NCBI GenBank assembly: GCA_963737835.1
Contig: CAVTUH010000003.1
Location: 310,001 to 374,000, forward strand
DNA from: Palsa-1248 sp963737835
GTDB lineage: Bacteria; Gemmatimonadota; Gemmatimonadetes; Gemmatimonadales; Gemmatimonadaceae
DNA length: 64,000 nt
Direction of reading: 5' to 3'
Shown in pieces: positions 34,973 to 42,815 of the stretch (position 1 is the first letter of the stretch; every line of letters starts with the position of its first letter). Under the pieces are notes generated by a model that saw nothing but the letters and a program-made list of their open reading frames with translations, made no database searches and was not told the origin of the DNA. Position numbers and translations under genes: made by a program.

Positions 34973-36097
34973 ATGCATGATCGACCTGTTGTGACGCATG
35001 AGGGCACCTCGACCGTGCCGGCCCGCGAGAACCTGCTCGACCTGACGCCCGCCGACGCGGACGCGCGGCTGCGCGCCTTCGTGATCCAGCACGGCTTCGA
35101 GGCCTATCGCGGGACCCAGGTGGCCCGGCGGCTCTGGCGCGCCCCAGTCGCGACGTTCGCGGACATGACCGACGTCCCGCTTCGCCTCCGCGAGCTGTTG
35201 GAATCGCGCTTCGCGATGCCGCGGCTCGTCACGGCCGAGCGACAACGATCCGTCGACGGCACGGAGAAGTTCTTGTTTCGATTGACCGACGGCGAGGCGA
35301 TCGAGACAGTGGCGATCCCTGAGGGCCGACGTGTGACGCTCTGCATCTCATCGCAGGCGGGGTGCGCCCTGCAGTGCGCGTTCTGCGCGACCGGCGCCAT
35401 GGGATTTGTCCGCAACCTGGCGCCGTGGGAGATCGCCGCGCAGGTGCGCGAGATGCTCATGCTGAGCGAACCGATCCGTCCCACCAACGTCGTGTTCATG
35501 GGCATGGGGGAACCGTTCATGAATTGGCGTGCGGTTGACGTCGCGCTCACTATTCTCAACGATCCGAACGGATTGGGCATCGGAGCCCGCCACATCACAG
35601 TGTCGACGGTCGGAGTCCTGCCGGGCATTCAGGCGCTGGCCGCCCGGGGAGAGCAGTTCCGACTCGCGGTCTCGATCCATGCCCCAAGCGATGCCCTCCG
35701 CCAACAGCTCATGCCGATCAATACGAAATATCCGCTCGCCGACGTGATCGCCGCGGCGCGGACCTTCGTGCGGCGCGTCACCTTCGAGTACGTGCTCCTG
35801 GGTGACGTGAACGATCGGGCCGATCACGCCGCGGCGCTGGCGCGGCTGGCGAAAGAGTGTGGTGCGTTCGTGAACCTCATTCCACTCCACCCGGGGGGTG
35901 CCCAGGGGTTCACGCCCAGCTCAGCCCGCGCTACTGCAGCCTTCGCACGGGCCCTTCGGACACGGGGCATCGAGGTCGCGATCCGCAAGAGTCGCGGCGT
36001 CGATATCAGCGCCGCGTGCGGCCAGCTACGGGTAGAACGGCTGGGCCGGCGGGCGCCACGTCGACCCCAGGTAGACGCTGACGTCTACGTCGCGTGA
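34973..36097 (+). CDS. rlmN: 23S rRNA / tRNA adenosine-C2 methyltransferase RlmN
   Basis: Radical-SAM methyltransferase (about 374 residues) that methylates A2503 of 23S rRNA and A37 of some tRNAs. The iron-sulfur motif C-x3-C-x2-C is seen in 'GCALQCAFCATG'; 'VVFMGMGEPFMN', 'HITVSTVGVLPGI' and 'LAVSIHAPSD' follow as in the family, and the C-terminal Cys of the disulfide mechanism is in 'ISAACGQL'. An ATG is used here; a TTG five codons upstream is possible. Its last 72 bases overlap, tail to tail, the LytR_C gene on the other strand. Confidence 0.95.
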   Translation: MHDRPVVTHEGTSTVPARENLLDLTPADADARLRAFVIQHGFEAYRGTQVARRLWRAPVATFADMTDVPLRLRELLESRFAMPRLVTAERQRSVDGTEKFLFRLTDGEAIETVAIPEGRRVTLCISSQAGCALQCAFCATGAMGFVRNLAPWEIAAQVREMLMLSEPIRPTNVVFMGMGEPFMNWRAVDVALTILNDPNGLGIGARHITVSTVGVLPGIQALAARGEQFRLAVSIHAPSDALRQQLMPINTKYPLADVIAAARTFVRRVTFEYVLLGDVNDRADHAAALARLAKECGAFVNLIPLHPGGAQGFTPSSARATAAFARALRTRGIEVAIRKSRGVDISAACGQLRVERLGRRAPRRPQVDADVYVA

Positions 36098-36541
36098 GCT
36101 GTCGGCCCACGCCTCGACTCGCGCCGCGCCGAGTGCCCGCGACACCAGCCGCGCCCAATCCACGTGCGTCCCTCGGCCGACGACCAACGTCGTGTCCCGC
36201 AGCGTGCTCGAGGTCCCCAAAGTGACGACGTCGAAACCCTGATCACGCAGGTAGAGCATCGCCCGGCGCCCGCGCCCGTGTTGTTTCGTTGCGTTGAACA
36301 GCTCGATCCTGACACGAGTCCCCTCTGGAGCCCTGACATCACTGCCATGAAATCGTGGCCCGTTCCGCGTTGCGGCACCGGCCCAGCGGCGAACAGCCGG
36401 CGCTCCGAGCCCGACAGCGGCGATCAGCGCCACCGCGAGCAGCGCGACGACATACCGTCCGACCCCTCGCGCGTGAGAGCCGCGCCGGGAGGCCGCGCTC
36501 GCAGCCGCCGGAACGTCCTCGACTAGCGAACCGCGTTCCAC
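36026..36541 (-). CDS. LytR C-terminal domain protein, membrane-anchored
   Basis: A 171-residue protein with a basic N-terminus, one membrane span (about residues 25-48, 'YVVALLAVALIAAVGLG') and a LytR_C domain outside (about 72-165: 'GTRVRIELFNATKQHGRGRR', 'LRDQGFDVVTLGT', 'VVGRGTHVDWARLVS'). The catalytic LCP domain that usually precedes LytR_C is absent. The GTG start lies inside the end of the yqeK-like gene (19-base overlap), so translation is probably coupled. Its 3' end overlaps rlmN on the other strand. A role in cell-wall or division-site binding is possible but unproven. Confidence 0.78.
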   Translation of the reverse strand: MERGSLVEDVPAAASAASRRGSHARGVGRYVVALLAVALIAAVGLGAPAVRRWAGAATRNGPRFHGSDVRAPEGTRVRIELFNATKQHGRGRRAMLYLRDQGFDVVTLGTSSTLRDTTLVVGRGTHVDWARLVSRALGAARVEAWADSSRDVDVSVYLGSTWRPPAQPFYP

Positions 36542-37050
36542 AGCGCGACGGTCTCGCCCAGCAGCGCCTTGCCCTCGCGCAGCGTCCAGTCCAGCCGCGT
36601 ACGCACCACCTGCCGAAAAGTCCCCGTGAAGTCGAGTGGCACCAAATGCGCGAGGTAGGCGCGGTCCCCCCGTGCGAACGCTCGCCCTGGTTCCAGGAAG
36701 TCGGCCATATATAGCGCGCGCCCCGTGTCGGCCCAAGTGGCGCATCCCACCGTGTGCCAGCGGACGGCCTCGAGGACGTCTTCGCGCCGCTCCCCGTTTG
36801 CCGCCAACTGGACGGCGGCGGCGGGTCCGTGGAGCAGGTTCGCGTCCGAGTGCCAGTCACCTGTGATATCCCGGAGGACTGCCTCGGGGGCGTCCCGCAG
36901 TGCGTCGTGCCACATCGCCGCATCGTGCCAAGCCTGCGCGGCGTCGGGCGACAGGTGCATTGCGGCCGTCCATCCGTCAATCAATGCGACGACACGCGCG
37001 ATGTGTCCCCGCCGCTTCTCCGCTACGACCGCCCACCCCGGTAACGTCAC
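36523..37050 (-). CDS. HD-domain hydrolase, YqeK-like
   Basis: A 175-residue HD superfamily phosphohydrolase. 'RRGHIARVVALIDGWTAAM' holds the first His, 'AAMWHDALRDA' the His-Asp pair, and 'LHGPAAAVQLA' and 'VRWHTVGCATW' further metal ligands, in the spacing seen in YqeK-type diadenosine tetraphosphate hydrolases. 'ALYMADFLEPGR' is also typical of that group. It overlaps the end of panC by four bases (ATG within the stop region) and precedes the LytR_C gene; a yqeK/LytR_C pairing often leads to rsfS, which is not found here. Confidence 0.8.
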   Translation of the reverse strand: MTLPGWAVVAEKRRGHIARVVALIDGWTAAMHLSPDAAQAWHDAAMWHDALRDAPEAVLRDITGDWHSDANLLHGPAAAVQLAANGERREDVLEAVRWHTVGCATWADTGRALYMADFLEPGRAFARGDRAYLAHLVPLDFTGTFRQVVRTRLDWTLREGKALLGETVALWNAVR

Positions 37051-37913
37051 GCTCTTGCGTTCTCGAACACCACGTTGTCGATGAGTCGGGTTCGGCCAAC
37101 TCGCGCCGCGATCATGGCGACCGCGCCGGCGCTCACCTCACGTACGGGCTCGAGCCCGATCGGATCAGCCAGCCCGAGATACTCGACTTTCACCGCCGGC
37201 TGCCGCCCGAGGAGGCGCCGCCCAATCCCTGCGAGCGCGTCGGCGTCCCGAACAGCATCGCGGGCCCACGCTTGCACCATGGCCTGCAGCGCCTGCGGAA
37301 TCACCAGGGCCTGGGCGCGTTCGGCCGGGGAGAGGTACGCGTTGCGACTCGAGAGCGCGAGCCCATCGTCACCGCGAACGGTTGGCACCGTGACGACCTC
37401 CACCGGGAGATCGAGGTCCTGGACCATCGCGCGGATCAGCGTGACTTGCTGCAGATCCTTGCGGCCAAACATCGCAACGTCTGGCTGGACGATGTGGAAC
37501 AGTTTCGAGACGACGGTCAGCACACCAGCGAAGTGCCCAGGTCGCGCGGCGCCCTCCCAGCGCGCATCCAGCGCCGGGCGGTCGCTCGGCACGATCGGCG
37601 CGACAGCCACCCGTTGAGTGATCGGGTACATCTCACCGACCGTCGGGGCGAACAACACGTCGACGCCACGGCCGCAGGCGAGCCCGGCGTCGCGATCGAG
37701 ATCACGCGGATATGCCGCGAAGTCGTCGGTCGGAGCAAACTGCAGCGGGTTGACGAAGACACTCATCACGACCGTCGCGGCGGAAGCGCGCGCAGCGTCG
37801 ACGAGCGCGAGATGCCCCTCGTGGAGCGCCCCCATGGTCGGCACAAGAGCGACGGGCGCGCGAAGCGCCCGCCGGAGCCGGCGCATTTCGGTCTTGCTGC
37901 TAACGAGTTCCAC
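37047..37913 (-). CDS. panC: Pantothenate synthetase
   Basis: ATP-dependent ligase (288 residues) joining pantoate and beta-alanine for coenzyme A synthesis. 'VALVPTMGALHEGHLALVDAA' carries the HxGH-like nucleotide motif, 'FVNPLQFAPTDDFAAYPRDL' the pantoate site, 'DVAMFGRKDLQQV' the KMSKS-like area and 'GLALSSRNAYLSPAER' the C-terminal loop. The GTG start gives the normal family N-terminus and overlaps the folK end by 14 bases. panB and panD are not in the window. The operon folK-panC-yqeK-LytR_C joins folate, CoA and nucleotide genes. Confidence 0.95.
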   Translation of the reverse strand: MELVSSKTEMRRLRRALRAPVALVPTMGALHEGHLALVDAARASAATVVMSVFVNPLQFAPTDDFAAYPRDLDRDAGLACGRGVDVLFAPTVGEMYPITQRVAVAPIVPSDRPALDARWEGAARPGHFAGVLTVVSKLFHIVQPDVAMFGRKDLQQVTLIRAMVQDLDLPVEVVTVPTVRGDDGLALSSRNAYLSPAERAQALVIPQALQAMVQAWARDAVRDADALAGIGRRLLGRQPAVKVEYLGLADPIGLEPVREVSAGAVAMIAARVGRTRLIDNVVFENARA

Positions 37914-38328
37914 TAGCGATTTGGTTGTCGATCTGCTCGAGCTCACGCTGCCAAAAGGCGCGGTGGGGCAGCTCCGGATGCGGCAGGACGAGCCCGGGCG
38001 CATCGACGTGTCGATCACCGAAGCGCACGATATCGAGATCGAGCGTCCGCGGCCCCCACCGCAGGGTGCGGATACGCCCATTGGCGCGCTCGATCTCGTG
38101 CAAGTGACCGAGGAAGGCCGTCGGTTCGAGCGCCGTTCTCAACGCCACCATCTGATTGAGGTACCAGGGCTGGTCCGGAGGCCCGAGCGGCGCCGTCTCC
38201 TCTACGTCGGAGGCGGCAACCAACTCCGTCTCAGGCAGCGCGGCCAGCGCGCTCCGCCCCGCGGCGAGATATCCGGCGCGGTCGCCCAGGTTCGAGCCCA
38301 GTGCGACATACACGGTCTCGGGAGGCAT
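37900..38328 (-). CDS. folK: 2-amino-4-hydroxy-6-hydroxymethyldihydropteridine diphosphokinase
   Basis: HPPK of folate synthesis, 142 residues. 'VYVALGSNLGDRAGYLAAG' is the starting strand and loop, 'PWYLNQMVALRTALEPTAFL' the middle helix, 'RWGPRTLDLDIVRFGD' the metal-binding signature (Asp pair), and 'LPHPELPHRAFW' the closing motif. Transfers pyrophosphate from ATP to the pterin. folP and folB are not nearby. The gene starts 40 bases after the chemoreceptor-like gene, so it could be read from the upstream trp transcript or from its own promoter; none was identified. Confidence 0.95.
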   Translation of the reverse strand: MPPETVYVALGSNLGDRAGYLAAGRSALAALPETELVAASDVEETAPLGPPDQPWYLNQMVALRTALEPTAFLGHLHEIERANGRIRTLRWGPRTLDLDIVRFGDRHVDAPGLVLPHPELPHRAFWQRELEQIDNQIASGTR

Positions 38329-38368
38329 ACAGGGAAATTACACCGCCCCCGCCTCCACCGCAGTTGCG

Positions 38369-40438
38369 CTATCGCGCGGTCGTGATACGGCGCGTCAGAT
38401 CCCCCAGGTACGTCGCGACGCCGCGAAGTTCGCGGGTAGCATTCTCCAACCCGGCAAGCGCCGTCGCCTGCTCCTTCGCCGATGCGCTCACCGCCGCGGC
38501 GCCCGAGCGGTTCCGGTCGGAGATGCCGGCGATCCGTCCGACACGCTCCTGGAGCCGGGCACACTCCTGTTCCTGATCGCGGGACACTTGTGCGATCCGT
38601 CGGGCGCGCTGCGCGCTCTGCGCCGTCGCCTCGAGAATCACGTCCAGCGCCTTGAGCGCCGCCTCCGATAGCGTCTCCGCGTCGCCGACAATCGCACGGC
38701 CGCGCTCCATTTGGCCGGCAATCCGGCGCGATTGTTCCTCGAACCCCAGGATGATGTCCGCGGCCTGGGCTGATGCGCGCGCACTCCGCTCGGCCAGTTT
38801 GCGGACTTCTTCGGCGACGACCGCGAAGCCTCGTCCCTCCGGCCCCGCCCGTGCCGCTTCGATCGCCGCATTGAGCGCGAGGAGATCGGTCTGCTCGGCG
38901 ACTTCCTTGATGACGGCGATGAACTCCGTGACGTTGGCGGCCGTGCGCGCGAGTTGATCGACCTCGGAGGAGCTCTCACCGACGAATCCCTTGGCGCTCA
39001 CCAGCCGGTCGATCGCTGTTGCGATGGTCGAGCGGTGCTCTGTCGCGACATCCGTGGCGCGCCGGCTGGCTTCCGCTGCAGCACTGCCGTCGCGGACGAC
39101 ACCAGTCGTCGCCTCGTGCAGGCCGCGTGTCACATCCAGGCTGCGAGACAGCTGGTCCGCCTCTTCGACGATTGCCCGGGAGATCTCCGCGATCGTCCGC
39201 GCGACGCTTTCGCCACCGCCGCGCAGCGTGCGAGCCGAGTGCCCCAGTGTCTCCACTTGCGCGCCCATCCGCGCGACTGCGTCGAGCAGCGGTTGTCGCA
39301 ATTCGTGGATGTGCACGGTCATCGCGAGCTGGTTGGCGATGCGCTGGACGATCGGCAACTGTTTCGGTCCGTACGTCGCTCGCTTGTGATGCTCGAGTTC
39401 GAGCAACCCGACGCTGCGGTCGCCAAAGCGGAGCGGGGTCACCACGGTGCTCCGCGCATCCTGCCGCGGATTCTCCACCCGGTCATCCCGCATCGAATCC
39501 ACCACGACGGCCGGCCGACCGGATTCCAGGGCGAGTGTGCGCAGAGCTTCGCCGTCCCGTCCAGGAGTGACCGGCTCGGGAAGCAAGCCTTTCTCGCTGC
39601 GGTAGATGAGGCGTGGGCCGTCAGTACCCAGCTGGTAGATCCGAAAATCGTTCCAGTCGATCAACCGGTGACCAATGCGCTCGATCAACGAACAGGCTTC
39701 CGCGAGCGAGACGTCTGCCGTGACCACGTTCTCCATCGCGTGAATCACGTTCTGCTCTTCGGCGGCAATGGACTCCTCGAGGATGCGCTTGAGCACATAG
39801 CCCACGGCCGCCAGTATCACGACCACCGGCCAGGCGCCCCACCCCAGGTTGACCACCGCCATCAGCATCGCACACATGGCCCCGGTGCCAGCTCCCGCGC
39901 CGACCAGCTCGTAGCGCAGGATCAGTGCGCGTTCATCTGGCAGCAGTTTCTCCCGGACCAGGAGTGTGAAGTACAGCATCGAACGACCCAACCCGTAGTA
40001 CGCGACGACAAACACCGCGATCGCGAAGGTCGCGTCGGTCCCGAGATCGTTGACGCCGCTCAGCCGCAGTGCGCCAGCGAACAGACCGTACGCGCTCGCA
40101 AGCGACAGGACCTCGCGTCCGGCATTGATCCACGCAAACTCGAGTGACTTTCTGAGGAGACCGACATCTGCGATCAACACGCCGATGTAGACGGCAAGCA
40201 GGGTCACCGGCGCGCCGCACAGCAGCGTGCCGGTCAGGGCGACCCCGCCGACCAGGTGCAGCGTCGAGTACTTGGTGAGCGGTAGTTGGGTGGCGCGCAA
40301 CACCGTCGCCGCTGCAGTCAGGGCGAGCAGATTGACCGGTTGGTCGAGCCACCGGCGGTCGAACAACAGCGCCGCGACCAGCACGATCGTGCCGCACGTG
40401 GCGACGCCTCGCGCGTACCGGTGCAGCAGGGTATTCAT
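38369..40438 (-). CDS. Membrane GAF / methyl-accepting chemoreceptor-like protein
   Basis: A 689-residue receptor-type protein. Residues about 1-215 hold six or more membrane spans (unlike a standard two-span receptor), followed by a GAF domain (about 235-390, 'RLIDWNDFRIYQL', 'VVTPLRFGDRSVGLLELEHH') and a chemoreceptor signalling domain whose tip 'EVAEQTDLLALNAAIEAARA' and 'GRGFAVVAEEVRKLAERS' is intact. No HAMP domain is seen. Its ATG overlaps the trpA stop (ATGA). No che genes are in the window. It may sense membrane or redox state and could signal to a system encoded elsewhere. Confidence 0.85.
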   Translation of the reverse strand: MNTLLHRYARGVATCGTIVLVAALLFDRRWLDQPVNLLALTAAATVLRATQLPLTKYSTLHLVGGVALTGTLLCGAPVTLLAVYIGVLIADVGLLRKSLEFAWINAGREVLSLASAYGLFAGALRLSGVNDLGTDATFAIAVFVVAYYGLGRSMLYFTLLVREKLLPDERALILRYELVGAGAGTGAMCAMLMAVVNLGWGAWPVVVILAAVGYVLKRILEESIAAEEQNVIHAMENVVTADVSLAEACSLIERIGHRLIDWNDFRIYQLGTDGPRLIYRSEKGLLPEPVTPGRDGEALRTLALESGRPAVVVDSMRDDRVENPRQDARSTVVTPLRFGDRSVGLLELEHHKRATYGPKQLPIVQRIANQLAMTVHIHELRQPLLDAVARMGAQVETLGHSARTLRGGGESVARTIAEISRAIVEEADQLSRSLDVTRGLHEATTGVVRDGSAAAEASRRATDVATEHRSTIATAIDRLVSAKGFVGESSSEVDQLARTAANVTEFIAVIKEVAEQTDLLALNAAIEAARAGPEGRGFAVVAEEVRKLAERSARASAQAADIILGFEEQSRRIAGQMERGRAIVGDAETLSEAALKALDVILEATAQSAQRARRIAQVSRDQEQECARLQERVGRIAGISDRNRSGAAAVSASAKEQATALAGLENATRELRGVATYLGDLTRRITTAR

Positions 40439-41283
40439 GGCGCCGACCCCGGCAGCCTGGACGCGGCGTCGATCTCCCGGACCGGCCCGCGCCCGGCAGC
40501 AGCGGCGGCCCCATCGAGAGCGGCGCGCAACCCACGCGCGAGATCGATGGCCGCACCCACGCGTTGGCCGGCCGCCGCGACGAGTGCACTGCCGACCACG
40601 ATCCCATCCGCGATCCGGCCCACCGCGTCGGCGTGCTCGGGGCGCGAGATGCCGAATCCGACGGCGATGGGAAGCGTCGTTGCGGCGCGGAGCCGCGCGA
40701 CGGTCGTCGGCAGCTCCGGCGGGAGCTCCGCCCGCGAGCCAGTTACCCCGAGTCGGCTGATCAGGTACACGAAGCCGCTGCCGTGCCGCGCGATGTCGGC
40801 CATTCGCGCGTCCGGCGTCGTGGGCGCGACCAGCCGCACAAACGCCAACGAGCTGCTGCCGAGCCACTCCTCGCGCACCGGATCGGCGCCCACGGGCAGA
40901 TCGGTGACCAGGACGCCAGACGCACCTGCCGCCGCGGCGCGCTCCAATGCATCTGGTCCAGCAGCCAGCAGCGGATTGAGATAGCTGAAGATGATCACTG
41001 GGACCCGCAAACGGGCGCGCTCGATGAGCCGAAGCGCGCGGTCGTACGTCATCCCGTGAGCGAGCGCGCGCTGCGAGCTCGCCTGAATGACTGGCCCGTC
41101 CGCAAGCGGGTCCGAAAAGGGAATCCCGAGCTCGATCACATTGGTGCCGACGTCGGCGAGTCCCTGCATGAGGTCGACCGTCGCCGACTCGTCAGGAAAC
41201 CCGGCCGTCAGATAGCAGATGAGCGCGCGCCGCCGGGCGGCCCGGAGCGCAGCGAATCGTTCGGTCAACGCGGGGTTCGTCAC
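40435..41283 (-). CDS. trpA: Tryptophan synthase alpha subunit
   Basis: TIM-barrel lyase of 282 residues that splits indole-3-glycerol phosphate to indole and glyceraldehyde-3-phosphate. 'ALICYLTAGFPD', 'VIELGIPFSDPLADGPVIQ' (catalytic Glu in ELG, Asp in SDP), 'VTDLPVGADPVREEW', 'ISRLGVTGSR' and 'PIAVGFGISRPEHA' are as in the family. The GTG start overlaps the stop of the HD-GYP gene (GTGA). Unusually it is not next to trpB: two signalling-type genes stand between them, all with 4-base overlaps. The receptor-like gene that follows is coupled as well. Confidence 0.95.
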   Translation of the reverse strand: MTNPALTERFAALRAARRRALICYLTAGFPDESATVDLMQGLADVGTNVIELGIPFSDPLADGPVIQASSQRALAHGMTYDRALRLIERARLRVPVIIFSYLNPLLAAGPDALERAAAAGASGVLVTDLPVGADPVREEWLGSSSLAFVRLVAPTTPDARMADIARHGSGFVYLISRLGVTGSRAELPPELPTTVARLRAATTLPIAVGFGISRPEHADAVGRIADGIVVGSALVAAAGQRVGAAIDLARGLRAALDGAAAAAGRGPVREIDAASRLPGSAP

Positions 41284-42815
41284 ACGAAGTAATCCGACAC
41301 CCGGATGCCGTAGCGATCCGGGTCTGCGGTCTTGATGATGGTCCGGACGAAGGTGCCGCCGGGATGGGCTTCGGACAGATCGACCAATGTCCCGGGGAAC
41401 AGGATGTTGCCCTGCGGGTCACTGACGACCCGGACGATCGGGCGCGACATCATTTCGGAGTTCGGGTTGACGGCGTGGACGATCCCCAGCTCGAATGTAT
41501 CCAGGACGACGAGCGTGCCGACCGGATAGAGGCCCAGCAAGTTGATGAACGCCTTGACGACGACAGGGTCCATGCCGCGTCTCGGATTGTCCCGCATCTC
41601 CTGCAGCACGGCCGCCGGAGTCAGCGGGTCCGTCTGATACGATCGGCGCGTCGTCGCCGCATCGAAGCCGTCAGTGATCGCGACGATCTTGCTGAAAATG
41701 CCCATGCGGCGGTCTCGGACCGGCTTCGGATAGCCGGTCAAGTCCGTTTTCATATGGTGCTCGTAGGCGACCACCATCGCGCGGTACGGCAGATCCTGCG
41801 CACTGCGCACCTGGAAGAGGGACAGCACGCCAAGCCACGGGTGATTCGCAATCGCCCGCCAATCCTCCTCGGACAACGCCGTCGACTTGTTGAGCACATC
41901 GACGGGCACGCGGGCTTTGCCGATGTCGTGGAAGAGCGCGGCGAGTCCGAGGTCATAGAGCTGGAGCTTGCTCAAGCCCAATCGCCGGCCCAGCGCGACA
42001 GCGAAGATGCACACGTTCACGCTATGCGTGAACGTGTACTCGTCGTAATCCCGCAGGGTGGTCAACCCGAACAGCGACGTTTCATCGTTCAGAATCTGAT
42101 CCACGATCGCCTGCACGACGCGCTTCAACTTCTTGACGTTGGGCGCCCGTCCCATGCGAACGGAGTGCATGACCTCCTTGGACACCGCGACGGACTGCGC
42201 ATATGTCCGCTTGGCCGCTTCCTTCGACTGTTGGCGATCGCCGATCTCGGCGCCTCCTGCCGGCGGCCCCAACTCGAGCGTGGTCACGTTCGCGAGTGTC
42301 AGCTTGCCACTCAACTGCTCGAATCGATCTTCGGGCTCGCCCTCGCCGGGCGCCTGGACGAGGGAGAGAAAGACGAGCCAGTCGCGCGGCGTGACCGTTT
42401 CGGCCACGCGCAGCGACCCGATGCCCCCGCTCCGAAACAGCGTCAGGAGGTGGCTGAAGCTCGCGTAGTTGTCCAGGTCGAGCCGCAGGCGCGTCGCATT
42501 GATGAAAATGAACTCGCCACTCGTCCGGAACTCGAGTTCCTGTTCCTCTGCGATGAGCGCGCGGGTGGCGTGCGTCAGATCGTCCAGCGCCTTGACGACC
42601 GCTGCGTTTTCCAGAGGATACAGCTTGATCGCCCGCATAGCACCGTAAAACGCGACCATGAACCCGCGACCGAGCCGACGGACGAGCGCATCGGACCCCG
42701 CCTCGTTCCGATGAGGGTTGGTATCGGGCTCGGGGTGCGTCGGCGGTGCATCGCCGACGGGTGCGGTGATCCCACCACTCAGGCGACCGGATGAGCGGCG
42801 AGGAGGTGCGGTCAT
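41280..42815 (-). CDS. HD-GYP domain phosphodiesterase-like protein
   Basis: A 511-residue soluble protein. Residues about 45-160 form an N-terminal module ('RAIKLYPLENAAVVKALDDL', 'LLTLFRSGGIGSLR', 'DWLVFLSLVQAP') that is homologous to the N-terminus of the neighbouring HEAT protein. The HD-GYP domain follows (about 225-420): 'HSVNVCIFAVALGRRLGL', 'FHDIGKARVPVDVLNK', 'AYEHHMKTDLTGYP' and 'IVAITDGFDAATT', with HD and GYP kept, so it may hydrolyse cyclic di-GMP. A C-terminal beta-rich tail ends the protein. Coupled by 4-base overlaps to the HEAT gene before it and trpA after it. Confidence 0.87.
   Translation of the reverse strand: MTAPPRRSSGRLSGGITAPVGDAPPTHPEPDTNPHRNEAGSDALVRRLGRGFMVAFYGAMRAIKLYPLENAAVVKALDDLTHATRALIAEEQELEFRTSGEFIFINATRLRLDLDNYASFSHLLTLFRSGGIGSLRVAETVTPRDWLVFLSLVQAPGEGEPEDRFEQLSGKLTLANVTTLELGPPAGGAEIGDRQQSKEAAKRTYAQSVAVSKEVMHSVRMGRAPNVKKLKRVVQAIVDQILNDETSLFGLTTLRDYDEYTFTHSVNVCIFAVALGRRLGLSKLQLYDLGLAALFHDIGKARVPVDVLNKSTALSEEDWRAIANHPWLGVLSLFQVRSAQDLPYRAMVVAYEHHMKTDLTGYPKPVRDRRMGIFSKIVAITDGFDAATTRRSYQTDPLTPAAVLQEMRDNPRRGMDPVVVKAFINLLGLYPVGTLVVLDTFELGIVHAVNPNSEMMSRPIVRVVSDPQGNILFPGTLVDLSEAHPGGTFVRTIIKTADPDRYGIRVSDYFV

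Noticed and set aside
38954..40147. Open frame of 397 codons on the plus strand opposite the chemoreceptor-like gene
   Set aside because: It is the GC-rich antisense shadow of a gene with clear GAF and chemoreceptor motifs; its translation has no recognisable domain and is rich in His, Arg and Gln as such shadows are.
41364..42794. Open frame of 476 codons on the plus strand opposite the HD-GYP gene
   Set aside because: The minus strand carries the conserved HD-GYP motifs; the plus-strand product resembles no family.
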